Shown: positions 8,997-17,753, counted from the first letter of the stretch. The stretch is DNA of 64,000 bases from an uncultured bacterium (GCA_905216145.1 CAJMST010000002.1:62001-126000); one strand, 5' to 3'. The notes: a model not told the origin generated them from the letters alone. A program made the numbers and translations.

Positions 8997-9010
8997 GCGG
9001 TTTACCTGCG

Positions 9011-9046
9011 GCGGGGCGACCTTATCGGTCGCTCCGCTTTTGTTTT
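9011..9046 (+). terminator. Rho-independent terminator after mog
   Basis: An 11-bp stem (GCGGGGCGACC with GGTCGCTCCGC, one G-T pair), loop TTATC-like, is followed by CTTTTGTTTT. Confidence 0.85.
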
Positions 9047-9086
9047 CCGCCGAAGCGACGCCGAGTTGCACGGTAACTTGAAACTA

Positions 9087-9139
9087 TATTCTCTGGGGAG
9101 AATAATTTCTCACAATCATTATTCGCAACAAAGTATAAT
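9087..9139 (+). promoter_or_regulatory. modA promoter region with a palindromic candidate operator
   Basis: TATAAT at 9134-9139 is a consensus -10 box about 60 nt before the modA start. Just upstream is a perfect inverted repeat, TATTCTC (9087-9093), TGGG, GAGAATA (9098-9104), placed where a molybdate- or redox-responsive regulator could bind near the -35 region. The regulator is unknown. Confidence 0.5.
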
Positions 9140-9199
9140 CTGATTGCAGATTAAAGCCCGCGGTGGGGTGCCCGGGCACAAGGTCCGAAAGGGTTGAAT

Positions 9200-10075
9200 A
9201 TGTTCGATATGGTTTCACGCCGCGGTTTTGTCTCGCTCTCTGCTGCCGCTGTCGCCGGCCTTGGCCTTGCTGGCTGCTCGGGCAACAAGACGTCCGAGCC
9301 CGCTGGTTCCGATGCCGGCTCCGCCAAGTCTTCCTCTAAGAAGAAAGCTGTCGAGCTGCAGGTCTTTGCCGCCAACTCGCTCGAGAAGGCCCTGCCCGAG
9401 GTTCAGGAGCTCTACACCGACCAGACCGGCACCACGTTTGCCGACACGCAGTTTAAGGCGTCTGGCGACCTTGTCGAGCAAATGCGCGCCGGTGCCGCCG
9501 TCGACGTGCTCATCACGGCCTCCAAGGGCACCATGGACGACGCTGAGGCCGCCGAACTCGTCGACGCCGACACGCGTGAGGACATGTTCGTCAACGACCT
9601 CGTGATCATTCGCGCCGAGGGCTCCGACACCAAGGTCGAGGCCATTGCCGACGTCGCGAACCTGGACGGCAAGATCGCCATTGGCGACGCCAAGACCGTC
9701 CCCGCCGGCAAGTACGCCAACCAGGCCCTGGCCTCCGTGGGCCTCTACACCGGCACCGAGGGCGACGACGGCGAGTATGCTCCCGAGATCTCCGACAAGG
9801 TCGCACTGGCCGACAAAGTTGGTACCGCCGCCGCCTATGTGTCCACAGGCGACTGCGTGGCTGGTTTTGTCTACAGCTCCGATATCTTCCGCTACGACGG
9901 CATCGAGGAGGCCTTCGTGTGCCCCGAGGATTCGCACAAGCCCATCGTGTACCCGGGTGCCGTTGCCGAGAGCTCCGAGCACGCCGACGAGGCCAAGGCG
10001 TTTATCGACTTCTGCCTGACCAACAAGAAGGCCCAGAAGATTTGGGCCAAGTACGGCTTTGAGCTTTCCGCGTAG
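9200..10075 (+). CDS. modA: Molybdate ABC transporter substrate-binding lipoprotein
   Basis: The 291-residue protein starts with a lipoprotein signal peptide (twin-arginine-like SRRGFVSLSAAAVAG, lipobox LAGC, lipidated Cys about residue 24). A serine/glycine/lysine linker and a ModA-type periplasmic-binding-protein domain follow (ELQVFAANSLEKALPEV, VLITASKGTMDD, VPAGKYANQAL). It should capture molybdate or tungstate outside the membrane and hand it to ModB. The ATG at 9200 is preferred over a TTG at 9194 because GAAAGGG is correctly spaced. modB and modC follow. Confidence 0.93.
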   Translation: MFDMVSRRGFVSLSAAAVAGLGLAGCSGNKTSEPAGSDAGSAKSSSKKKAVELQVFAANSLEKALPEVQELYTDQTGTTFADTQFKASGDLVEQMRAGAAVDVLITASKGTMDDAEAAELVDADTREDMFVNDLVIIRAEGSDTKVEAIADVANLDGKIAIGDAKTVPAGKYANQALASVGLYTGTEGDDGEYAPEISDKVALADKVGTAAAYVSTGDCVAGFVYSSDIFRYDGIEEAFVCPEDSHKPIVYPGAVAESSEHADEAKAFIDFCLTNKKAQKIWAKYGFELSA

Positions 10076-10143
10076 TGCGGCTTGGCGCGATAATTCCATC
10101 GTTTTGATTTTCACCCCGTCCTTGTATTCTCTTGGAGCTTTTC

Positions 10144-11586
10144 GTGCTTAATAGATTCCGCATGCTTGTCGCCTGTGCTTTGACCTTCGCGCTTTGCTGG
10201 GTGCCGGGATTTGCGTTTGCTGGGGACGCTGAAGAAGGGGCCCAGGTTGCTGCGACCGCTCATGGGCTTTCCTATGGGATCGAGGGTTTTGAGCGGTTGG
10301 CCAAGGGGACCGCTCGTGCCATGGAGGGCCAACCTGAGGGCTACCGGTTTCCCGTTGACGAGGACGTGGACCTTGTAGTGGCGCCTGCTGCCGATCGCGT
10401 TGTGGTGTGGATATCGCCCAAGGCGGTCGAGAAGTATGGATTGGATCCGCAGGATAACGAGTGCGTATCGGGTCTCAAGGCCCTCGTCTGTGAGCTCGAC
10501 AGCGCAAACTGCATGGGAGGTGCGCAGCTAGGGGACGTTGATCTTCCTTGGTATGTCACGGCGGAAACGACGTTTGATGCCGGCGGGTATACCTATGGCT
10601 TTGATGAGCACGGTGCGGATGGGGACCGCTATGTGGTGATTGCATCAGCCTCGGGTGATGCCAAGGGCGGCGCGCGTTGGCTTGATAGCGCTCAAATGGT
10701 AGAGGCATCGTCTGTCGTGTTGCGGGATGAGCAGGGGCCCTTGACCTCTCTGGCCTCCTATTTGGGCGACATCGACTATCGCCCGTTTTGGGTGTCCATT
10801 AAAACGAGTGGCCTTGCCCTGCTGATCTCCTTTGCGCTGGGTCTGTTTGCCGCATGGAAGACCATGGGAACCACGAGCCGCGTGAAGGGCCTGCTCGATT
10901 CGGTCTTTACCATCCCTATGGTGCTGCCGCCCACGGTCTGCGGCTTTTTGCTGCTTATGCTGTTCGGTCGCTCGACTGGGGTGGGCCGGTGGCTCATCGC
11001 GCACGGCATCTCGATCGTCTTTACCTGGCCCGCGGCGGTCATTTCGGCCGTCGTTGTGTCGTTTCCGCTGGTCTACCGCACGGCGCTCGGAGCCTTCGAG
11101 AGCCTCGACACGCAGATGCTCGATGCGGCGCGCACGCTTGGCTGGTCCGAGCGTCGCATCTTTACCAAGCTTATGATGCCGCTTGGCTGGCCCTCGATTG
11201 CCGCCGGCACGGTGCTCGCCTTCGCGCGTGCCATGGGCGAGTTTGGCTGCACCCTGTTCTTTGCGGGCAACTACGCCGGCATTACCCAGACCATCCCCAT
11301 CGCCATCTACTTTGAGTGGATGGGCGGCAACACGTCGGTGGCCCTCTTTTGGGTCGTGGTCGTAATTGCGTTCAGTTTCCTGGTCATCCTATTCATCAAC
11401 ATGTACACGGCGCATTCGCAAAAGTATCGCGAGCGCGGCCTGTCCCGCGCGGAGCGCAAGCAGGCCAAGCAGCTGGGCGGCCAGACCGATTCGCTCGACC
11501 CAGTCGGCGGAGATGCGCTGCGTATCGATCGCGAGGCGTTGGCCGAGCTTATGCGCGATGACACGGTCGCAAAGGGAGGTCGATAA
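10144..11586 (+). CDS. modB: Molybdate ABC permease with an extra N-terminal extracytoplasmic domain
   Basis: The 480-residue protein is twice the usual ModB length (about 225). The C-terminal part from about residue 215 is a normal permease with five or six membrane segments, PMVLPPTVCGFLLLMLFG and the EAA-type loop LDAARTLGWSERRIFTKLMM. The N-terminal part is a signal peptide (about residues 1-26) plus roughly 190 residues outside the membrane with no family I recognise. A GTG start at 10144 is chosen because GGAG sits 6 nt upstream; an in-frame TTG at 10132 overlaps that site. A cytoplasmic tail of about 60 residues follows the last helix. modC begins 3 nt after the stop. Confidence 0.88.
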   Translation: MLNRFRMLVACALTFALCWVPGFAFAGDAEEGAQVAATAHGLSYGIEGFERLAKGTARAMEGQPEGYRFPVDEDVDLVVAPAADRVVVWISPKAVEKYGLDPQDNECVSGLKALVCELDSANCMGGAQLGDVDLPWYVTAETTFDAGGYTYGFDEHGADGDRYVVIASASGDAKGGARWLDSAQMVEASSVVLRDEQGPLTSLASYLGDIDYRPFWVSIKTSGLALLISFALGLFAAWKTMGTTSRVKGLLDSVFTIPMVLPPTVCGFLLLMLFGRSTGVGRWLIAHGISIVFTWPAAVISAVVVSFPLVYRTALGAFESLDTQMLDAARTLGWSERRIFTKLMMPLGWPSIAAGTVLAFARAMGEFGCTLFFAGNYAGITQTIPIAIYFEWMGGNTSVALFWVVVVIAFSFLVILFINMYTAHSQKYRERGLSRAERKQAKQLGGQTDSLDPVGGDALRIDREALAELMRDDTVAKGGR

Positions 11587-11589
11587 GCC

Positions 11590-12660
11590 ATGTCGCTCGT
11601 TCTGGATATCAAAAAGCGCTATCCCGGCTTTACTCTCGACATTCAGCTCGAGGCTGGCGAGGAGCGCGTGGCGCTGCTGGGTGCCTCGGGTTGTGGCAAG
11701 AGCTGTACGCTGCGCTGCATTGCCGGCGTGGAGACGCCCGACGAGGGCAAGATCGTCGTCAACGGTGTGACCTTTTTTGACTCGTCGGCGGGCATCAACC
11801 TGTCGCCCCAGGAGCGCAAATGCGCCCTGCTGTTCCAAAACTATCAGCTCTTTCCCAACATGACGGTGGCCGATAACGTATGCGCCGGTGTAAAGGATGC
11901 GGGCGACGCCGTGGCGCGCAAAAGGCTGGCCGAGCGCTATCTGGGCATTTTCGGTCTAGCCGATTTTGCCGACCGCTACCCCGCGCGACTCTCGGGCGGG
12001 CAGCAGCAACGCGTGGCGCTTGCCCGTATGGTGGCGGCGCATCCGGGCATTTTTATGTTCGACGAGCCCATGAGCGCGCTCGATTCCTATCTTAAGAGCG
12101 CGCTCGAGCAGAACATGCTCGACCTGTTCGACGTGTGCAACCGCACCGTGATCTATGTGAGCCACGACATCGATGAAGCGTGCCGCCTCTGCCAGCGCAT
12201 CTGCGTGATGCACGACGGGCATGTTGAGGAGATTGGCTCCATCGAGGACGTGGTCCGTCGTCCGCAGACGCTGGCGGCGCTGCGCCTGACGGGGTGCAAG
12301 AACACAAGCCGGGCGCGCAAGATCGGGCCCGAGGAAGTTGAGGCGCTCGATTGGGGCATGACCTTTAACGTGGGTCGCGAGGTTCCCGATAATGTGGCGT
12401 ACCTGGGCATTCGCGCAAGCTACTTCCATGTTGACAATCGCGCGGAGCGGGGTCGCAACAGCTATGATTTGCACGTGGCCCGAGTGAGCGATTCGCGCTT
12501 TGAGCGCCTGGTGCTGCTGGACGTGCCGCGTGCTGATGCGCCCACGCGTCTGCAGTGGAAGGTCAACAAGGTGGGCATGCCTGTCGACGAGCTGCCGCAA
12601 GCAGGCGAGACGCTGCGCATGCATTTTGATGCCAGCAGGATCCATTTGGTTTGTCGATAG
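11590..12660 (+). CDS. modC: Molybdate ABC transporter ATP-binding protein
   Basis: The 356-residue ATPase has Walker A GASGCGKS (about residues 34-41), signature LSGGQQQRVALAR, Walker B IFMFDEPMSALD and the switch histidine in YVSHDIDEA. The last ~110 residues form a regulatory region in the place of a TOBE domain but with little resemblance to the molybdate-binding type. It powers ModB. GGGAGGT lies upstream, inside the end of modB, so translation is probably coupled. Confidence 0.92.
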   Translation: MSLVLDIKKRYPGFTLDIQLEAGEERVALLGASGCGKSCTLRCIAGVETPDEGKIVVNGVTFFDSSAGINLSPQERKCALLFQNYQLFPNMTVADNVCAGVKDAGDAVARKRLAERYLGIFGLADFADRYPARLSGGQQQRVALARMVAAHPGIFMFDEPMSALDSYLKSALEQNMLDLFDVCNRTVIYVSHDIDEACRLCQRICVMHDGHVEEIGSIEDVVRRPQTLAALRLTGCKNTSRARKIGPEEVEALDWGMTFNVGREVPDNVAYLGIRASYFHVDNRAERGRNSYDLHVARVSDSRFERLVLLDVPRADAPTRLQWKVNKVGMPVDELPQAGETLRMHFDASRIHLVCR

Positions 12661-13090
12661 CGTCGGGTAATGCTGTCGGGGATATAAGCCTCGGTGGCTT
12701 TGTTTTTGCCGTTCGCCAAATGAGGGATGACAAACTCTTATCAATCAAGATAATAATTTATTAAACGACGGTACACGGCGCTGTCGTACGAATGTCAACG
12801 GTGTTCGCATAGTCGATGACCGTTGATATAGTTGACATCAACTTGTAAAGGAGGGTGCGCACATGCCGCAGACGACATACATTCGCCGCGTTGCCGCGCG
12901 TGCCCTATATATGGCCCGGAGTCGCATATGAGCAGGTATGTTCACGGCTCCGGGAGAGACGACGCACAACTAAATAATCGACCGCAAAGCAGGTTCCCTA
13001 AAATTCCGGGTTTGAGCACGGCCGGGCAATCGCCGTCCGTCGTGCATCGATACCGCTGTTATCCGTTTTTGGTTCGAGAGGGGAACCGTC
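12661..13090 (+). other. 430-bp leader region upstream of the double-cubane genes
   Basis: No gene is convincing here. A promoter candidate is ATGACA (12727-12732) and GATAAT (12749-12754), 16-bp spacing. Downstream are repeated TGTCAAC-type half sites: ATGTCAACGGT (12792-12802), its near-complement ACCGTTGATAT (12819-12829) and the near-palindrome GTTGACATCAAC (12831-12842). A 22-codon open frame with a strong ribosome binding site follows at 12863-12931, overlapped by ATGA with another frame. Confidence 0.45.
12863..12931 (+). CDS. Possible 22-residue leader peptide
   Basis: AAAGGAGGG lies 7 nt before this ATG, the best ribosome binding site in the leader. The frame encodes a short basic peptide (MPQTTYIRRVAARALYMARS and two more residues) ending in TGA, which overlaps the ATG of a 56-codon frame (12928-13098). 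It could be a translated leader controlling the reductase genes, or chance. There is no evidence of homology. Confidence 0.25.
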   Translation: MPQTTYIRRVAARALYMARSRI

Positions 13091-14374
13091 ATGGCTGAAG
13101 AATTCGATTTCCATCCGATGTGGGAGAGCCTCGGCATGAATCTTGCCGACCACGACATGCTGCTGGGCGCCGTGGGCCAGATGTACGGGGACATGTTCCT
13201 GACGCAGAACAATCGCCCAAAGTCCACGTCCTACCTGGACTTTGTGGCCACCAACATCCACAGCGGCCGTATTAAGGAGATGCTCGACAAGAAGGAGGCC
13301 GGCGAGGCCACCAAGATCGTCGGTTCGTTCTGCGTCTACGTGCCCGAGGAGATTGTGCTCGCCTGCGACGGTATCCCCGTGGGTCTGTGCTCTGGTGCCG
13401 ATTGGGCAACCGATAAGGTTGAGGAGCACCTGCCGCGCAACACCTGTCCGCTTATCAAGAGCTTTGCCGGCTTTAAGCTGGGCGAGGTCTGCCCCTACAT
13501 TGAGTCGAGTGACTTGGTGGTAGGCGAGAACACCTGCGACGGTAAGAAGAAAGCCTACGAGTTCTTTGCCACGCAAAAGAACATGTACGTCATGGATATT
13601 CCCAACGTACACGACGAGTCGACGCTCGTGACCTGGAAGGCCGAGGTCAAGAAGCTCGCCGCCAAGATCGAGGACGAGTGCGGCGTCAAGATTACGCCTG
13701 AGCGTCTGAAGGCCGCCATCCACGCCGTCAATGAGAAGCGCCGTGCCCTGCAGCGCCTCGCTGCCACGCGCGCTGCCGACCCGGCGCCCATCAGCGGTCT
13801 CGACAGCCTGCTGACCGTTCAGGCCGCCTTTATGGACGACACGCCGCGTCTGACCGGAGCCATCAACGATATGGCGGCTGAGTGCGAGCAGCGTGTCGAG
13901 GCCGGCGAGGGCGTGGCGCCCAAGGGGAACAAGCGCATCCTGTACACCGGTACGCCCATGGCCGTGCCCAACTGGAAGCTGTTCAACCTCATCGAGAAGG
14001 CCGGCGGCGTTGTGGTGGGCGAGGAGTCCTGCACGGGTTCGCGCTATTACAAGGACTTGGTCGATGAGTCCGGTGAGACGGTTGCCGAGATGCTCGACGC
14101 CATCGCCGAGCGCTACTTTAAGATCAACTGCGCCGTCTTTACGCCCAACGACCAGCGTATGAAGGACATTGTCCAGATGGCCAAGGACCTGCATGCCGAC
14201 GGTATCGTCGACGTGGCCCTGCAGTTCTGCACGCTCTACGAGATGGAGTCGTTTGCCGTGGAGAAGGCCGCCGAGGAGGCCGGCATTCCGTTTATGCACA
14301 TCACGACCGACTACGCCGGCGAGGACGCAGGGCAACTGCAAACCAGGATTGAGGCTTTCTTGGAAACCATTTAG
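13091..14374 (+). CDS. Double-cubane-cluster anaerobic reductase subunit (2-hydroxyacyl-CoA dehydratase family)
   Basis: The 427-residue cytoplasmic protein belongs to the 2-hydroxyacyl-CoA dehydratase D-component superfamily. Its layout (SFCVYVPEEIVLACDGIPVG, then NTCPLIKS, then ENTCDGKKKAYEF, then EESCTGSRYY) is that of double-cubane-cluster proteins, where cysteines hold an Fe-S double cubane used for very-low-potential two-electron reductions driven by ATP. The physiological substrate of this group is unknown. GAGAGGGG precedes the ATG. A paralogue follows, then the ATPase activator, which supports the assignment. Selenium genes lie directly downstream. Confidence 0.85.
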   Translation: MAEEFDFHPMWESLGMNLADHDMLLGAVGQMYGDMFLTQNNRPKSTSYLDFVATNIHSGRIKEMLDKKEAGEATKIVGSFCVYVPEEIVLACDGIPVGLCSGADWATDKVEEHLPRNTCPLIKSFAGFKLGEVCPYIESSDLVVGENTCDGKKKAYEFFATQKNMYVMDIPNVHDESTLVTWKAEVKKLAAKIEDECGVKITPERLKAAIHAVNEKRRALQRLAATRAADPAPISGLDSLLTVQAAFMDDTPRLTGAINDMAAECEQRVEAGEGVAPKGNKRILYTGTPMAVPNWKLFNLIEKAGGVVVGEESCTGSRYYKDLVDESGETVAEMLDAIAERYFKINCAVFTPNDQRMKDIVQMAKDLHADGIVDVALQFCTLYEMESFAVEKAAEEAGIPFMHITTDYAGEDAGQLQTRIEAFLETI

Positions 14375-14393
14375 GGCGATACGTTCCGGCGGC

Positions 14394-14487
14394 TTCCCCA
14401 AGCACCCGATCTTGCCGTTCAAACCGTCGCTTGCTACCAAAGTATGCGGCGCTCATCTTTCACGCCAACCTCGGGCACCTGGGAAAG
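14394..14487 (+). repeat. Long hairpin repeat after the first double-cubane gene (copy A)
   Basis: About 94 bp, homologous to 15692-15786. Outer arms (around CCCGATCTTGCC and CCAACCTCGGGCACC) pair imperfectly around a conserved centre starting AAACCGTCGCTTG. Relative to copy B the stem carries a compensatory exchange (CCCGA/TCGGG versus CCGGA/TCCGG). Confidence 0.75.
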
Positions 14488-14527
14488 CCGTTTCCTTGGT
14501 TGGCTAAAAGGTTTGTTAAGGAGTTAT

Positions 14528-15691
14528 ATGTCGGAAAATATTGAGCAGCCGTTGCCGTCCACGTTTGAGGAGTTCAACGAGCAGCGCAAGGCGGCGTTTA
14601 TTCGCGTTAAGGACTACAAACAGGCCGGTAATCGCCTGGTCGGCTTTTTGTGCAGCTATACGCCGCTCGAGATTATCGATGCCGCGGGGGCTGCGAGCGT
14701 GGCTCTGTGCGGTACGTCCGATGAGGTGATTCCCGAGGCCGAGAAGGTGCTGCCGGCAAATCTGTGTCCGCTCATCAAATCGACGTACGGCTTTGCCTAC
14801 TCGCAAAAGTGCCCGTTTACGTACTTTAGCGACATGATCATCGGCGAGACCACCTGTGACGGCAAGAAGAAGATGTACGAGTTGCTCAACGAGCTCAAGC
14901 GCACGCACATTCTGCACCTGCCGCAGGGTCGCGATCGCGCCTACGAGCGTGAAGGCTGGTGCGAGGAGTGCCGCCTGCTCAAAGAGGAGCTCGAGAACTT
15001 CTACGGCATTACGATTACCGACGATGACCTGCGCGCTGCTGTCCGTCGTCGCAATCGCTTGCGTGCGGCCCAGCTCGAGATGTTCGCGCTGCAGGCCAAC
15101 CAGCCGGCGGCCATGAGCGGCGTCGACCTGATGAGCACCATGTTCGCCGGTACGTTCAGCTTTGATATCGAGGCCTATACGCAGCAGCTGGAGCAAAAGG
15201 TCGCCAAGCTGCGTGAGTCCTACGTGGCTGGCGAGCGCCCCGTCGCGGCAGATGCCAAACGCATCCTGATCACCGGTTGCCCGGTGGGCGGCGTGATCAA
15301 CAAGATCGGTCGCACCATCGAGTCCAACGGCGGTGTGGTCGTGTGCATGGACGATTGCTCGGGCGAGCGCACGGCGGCCATGATGATCGATCCGGAGGCT
15401 CCCGATATCCTGCGCGCCATCGCCGACCGCTACCTGGACATCAACTGCTCGGTCATGACGCCCAACGACGGCCGTATGGAAAACACGCTGGTCATGTGCG
15501 AGAAGTATCGCGTCGATGGCGTAGTGGAGAGCGTGCTCCAGGCGTGCCACACCTTTAACGTGGAGAGTGCACGCATGCAGGAGGCTGTCGAGGGCGCGGG
15601 TATTCCGTACATGAAGATCGAGACCGACTACAGCAACGGCGACATGGGTCAGATCGAGACGCGCATCGCCGCCTTCATCGAAACCCTCTAG
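14528..15691 (+). CDS. Second double-cubane-cluster reductase subunit (2-hydroxyacyl-CoA dehydratase family)
   Basis: The 387-residue protein is a diverged paralogue of the previous gene, shorter at the N terminus. The cysteine motifs correspond: GFLCSYTPLEIIDAAGA, NLCPLIKSTYGF, ETTCDGKKKMYEL, DDCSGERTAAM and LQACHTFNVE. The two could form a heterodimer or be separate enzymes sharing one activator. AAGGAG lies 6 nt before the ATG at 14528; upstream in-frame starts lie in the repeat and lack a site. Confidence 0.83.
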   Translation: MSENIEQPLPSTFEEFNEQRKAAFIRVKDYKQAGNRLVGFLCSYTPLEIIDAAGAASVALCGTSDEVIPEAEKVLPANLCPLIKSTYGFAYSQKCPFTYFSDMIIGETTCDGKKKMYELLNELKRTHILHLPQGRDRAYEREGWCEECRLLKEELENFYGITITDDDLRAAVRRRNRLRAAQLEMFALQANQPAAMSGVDLMSTMFAGTFSFDIEAYTQQLEQKVAKLRESYVAGERPVAADAKRILITGCPVGGVINKIGRTIESNGGVVVCMDDCSGERTAAMMIDPEAPDILRAIADRYLDINCSVMTPNDGRMENTLVMCEKYRVDGVVESVLQACHTFNVESARMQEAVEGAGIPYMKIETDYSNGDMGQIETRIAAFIETL

Positions 15692-15786
15692 CTTCCTCAG
15701 GCACCGGATCTTGCCCCTCAAACCGTCGCTTGCGTACCAAAGTACGCTGCGCTCCTCTTTCGGGGCAACCTCCGGCACCTGAGAAA
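15692..15786 (+). repeat. Long hairpin repeat after the second double-cubane gene (copy B)
   Basis: The 22-nt arms (starting CTCAGGCACCGGA, and ending TCCGGCACCTGAG) pair at 18 positions with two symmetric 2-nt internal loops. The centre holds a smaller hairpin (GCGTAC, CAAA, GTACGC). The outer CTCTAG and CTAGAG also pair. Copy A follows the paralogous gene. Confidence 0.8.
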
Positions 15787-15845
15787 CCTAGAGCTAAGGC
15801 GCCTGAACGCGCCGCTGTCTTTGATGTTTAGATTGGAAGAGAGCC

Positions 15846-16610
15846 ATGATAGGGATCGGGATCGATATCGGGTCTACGGCGGCTAAGGCTGCTGTGGTCG
15901 ACGGGGAGGGTTCGGTGGCGTGGACGTGCGTGCAGCCAACCGGGTTCTCCTCGGTCGATGCTTCCGAGCGTCTGCGCGGCGAGCTCGCTGCAGCCGGCTT
16001 TGACGTGACGGCCGACGATGCTCGCGTGGTCGCGACCGGCTACGGTCGTGTCGCCGTGCCCTATGCGCACAAGGTCGTGACCGAGATCACCTGCCACGGC
16101 ACCGGTGCCGTGCGCCTGTTTGGCGATCACGGCACGGTGATTGACGTGGGCGGCCAGGACACCAAGGTCATTCAGCTTAAAAGTGGCCGCGTGGCCAAGT
16201 TCGCCATGAACGACAAGTGCGCTGCCGGCACGGGGCGCTTTTTGGAGATCATGGCCGACCGCCTAGGCATTTCCCAGCAGCAGATGGCCGACCTGGCGCG
16301 TTCCGGCGAACCCACCAAGATCAGCAGCATGTGCACGGTGTTTGCCGAAAGCGAGGTTATCAGCCTGATTGGTCGCGGTGAGCCGCGCGAGAACATTGCG
16401 CGTGGCGTGATCGACAGCGTGGTCTCGCGCGTGGCGACCATGGCCGGGCAGGCCGCGGGCGCCCCGTACTACCTGACCGGTGGCCTGTGCGAGAACGTCT
16501 TCGTGGTGGAGCGGTTGGGCGAGCTACTGGGGTCGCCGGTGACCACCTCGCCACAGGCTCGCTTTGCCGGAGCGATCGGCGCGGCGATTCGCGCACAGGC
16601 GCTCGATTAA
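15846..16610 (+). CDS. BadF/BadG/HgdC-type ATPase activator (archerase)
   Basis: The 254-residue ASKHA-fold ATPase is the predicted electron-donating activator of the two upstream reductase subunits. It has the nucleotide-binding IGIDIGSTAAKAAVVD start, VIDVGGQDTKVI, and the two cluster cysteines in MNDKCAAGTGRFLE and SMCTVFAESEVISL, which in this family hold one [4Fe-4S] cluster at the dimer interface. ATP hydrolysis drives one-electron transfer to the partner. The length matches HgdC (about 260). GAAGAGAG precedes the ATG. Confidence 0.9.
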   Translation: MIGIGIDIGSTAAKAAVVDGEGSVAWTCVQPTGFSSVDASERLRGELAAAGFDVTADDARVVATGYGRVAVPYAHKVVTEITCHGTGAVRLFGDHGTVIDVGGQDTKVIQLKSGRVAKFAMNDKCAAGTGRFLEIMADRLGISQQQMADLARSGEPTKISSMCTVFAESEVISLIGRGEPRENIARGVIDSVVSRVATMAGQAAGAPYYLTGGLCENVFVVERLGELLGSPVTTSPQARFAGAIGAAIRAQALD

Positions 16611-16680
16611 TGCATCGGCCGTGAGCCTGCATTCATGCGTATACTGGGAGGAAATGATTGACCGATGAGAGGAGGTATCG

Positions 16681-17730
16681 ATGGCTGACGATCAGATTAA
16701 GCTCACGTCTATGACTGCCGCGAGCGGTTGAGCCGCTAAGTTGGCTCCCGGAGCCCTCGCCCAGGTCCTGGGCGATTTACCCAATGTGCATAACGACAAC
16801 TTGCTCGTGGGGTTCGATACCTCCGACGATGCGAGCGTCTTTCGCGTTGGCGATAACTTGGGTCTCGTGCAGTCCATCGACTTCTTCCCGCCGATGGTCG
16901 ACGACCCGTTTCTATTTGGCCAGATTGCCGCGGCCAACTCGCTGTCGGACATCTACGCCATGGGCGGGCGGCCGAGCCATGCCATGAACCTGCTGTGCAT
17001 TCCCAGTTGCCTGGGAGTTGAGGTTGCCGGCGAAATTCTGGCGGGCGGCGCCGACAAGTGCGTCGAGGCGGGTTGCTCCATCGCGGGCGGCCACACCATC
17101 AACGACGACGAGCCCAAGTACGGTCTGTCTGTGAGCGGTTTTGTGCCACTAGACCGTATGCTCGCCAACAGCGGCGCTCGCGTGGGCGATGCGTTGCTGC
17201 TGACCAAGGCGATCGGCTCGGGCATCATCACCACGGCCATTAAGGGCGATCTCATCGAGCAGGGCGAGGCTGGTCCGATGTTTGACTCGATGCGCTCCCT
17301 CAACGAAGCGCCGATTCGTCTGGCCGAGGGACTTGAGCTTCACGGCTGCACCGATGTCACGGGCTTTGGTCTGATCGGGCACGCGTGCGAGATGGCCGAG
17401 GGCTCGGGCGTGCAGGTTGAGCTTGCGTCGGGGGCGGTGCCGCTCTTTGATCAAGTGCTCGACATGGCGCGTCTGGGCATTATCCCCGCGGGCTCCTACC
17501 GCAACCAGGACTTCTTTGGCCCGCGCGTGGCTGCCGACGAGGACCTGGAGCCGGGCATGCTTGACGCACTGTACGATCCGCAGACCTCGGGTGGTTTGCT
17601 CATCGCGGCGCCCGCGTGGGATGTGGATGAGCTTGCGTGCCGTCTGCGTGCCGAGGGGCGCGTTGCCGCCGTCGTCGGTCGCGTGTGCGAGCCGGTGCCA
17701 GGCGGTCCTGCCGTCCACGTTGTCCGCTAG
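16681..17730 (+). CDS. selD: Selenide, water dikinase; itself a selenoprotein (Sec17)
   Basis: The 349-residue protein makes selenophosphate from selenide and ATP, the selenium donor for Sec-tRNA. Translation from the ATG at 16681 (AGAGGAGG upstream) meets an in-frame TGA at 16729-16731 in the context TMTAASG-U-AAKLAPG, exactly where SelD carries its catalytic Cys or Sec before the conserved Lys. The rest matches SelD (LLVGFDTSDDASVFRV, SIAGGHTINDDEPKYG, DVTGFGLIGH, QTSGGLLIA). Ending the gene at the TGA, or starting it at 16741, would lose the active site. A short stem-loop (GAGCC, GGCTC) just after the TGA is a candidate SECIS. yedF follows. Confidence 0.95.
16729..16731 (+). other. UGA recoded as selenocysteine in selD
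   Basis: The in-frame TGA occupies the catalytic Sec/Cys position of SelD and the homologous frame continues for 333 codons. tRNA-Sec, selA and selB are in the same window, so recoding is plausible. Confidence 0.92.
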
Positions 17731-17753
17731 CCCGCACGTTTATGTAACTGTTT

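Noticed and set aside
9140..9199. GCCCG/CGGGC hairpin before modA as a riboswitch
   Set aside because: Only 5 bp and no match to a known class.
12863..12973. Short leader frame read through its TGA as a small selenoprotein
   Set aside because: Readthrough gives only 14 more codons, with no homology and no clear SECIS hairpin after the TGA.
12928..13098. 56-codon frame overlapping the leader frame (ATGA)
   Set aside because: No own ribosome binding site, no recognisable domain, and it overlaps the start of the double-cubane gene.
13091..15691. True 2-hydroxyglutaryl- or lactoyl-CoA dehydratase pair
   Set aside because: No CoA-transferase or acyl-CoA dehydrogenase genes adjoin it, and the cysteine layout fits double-cubane proteins better.
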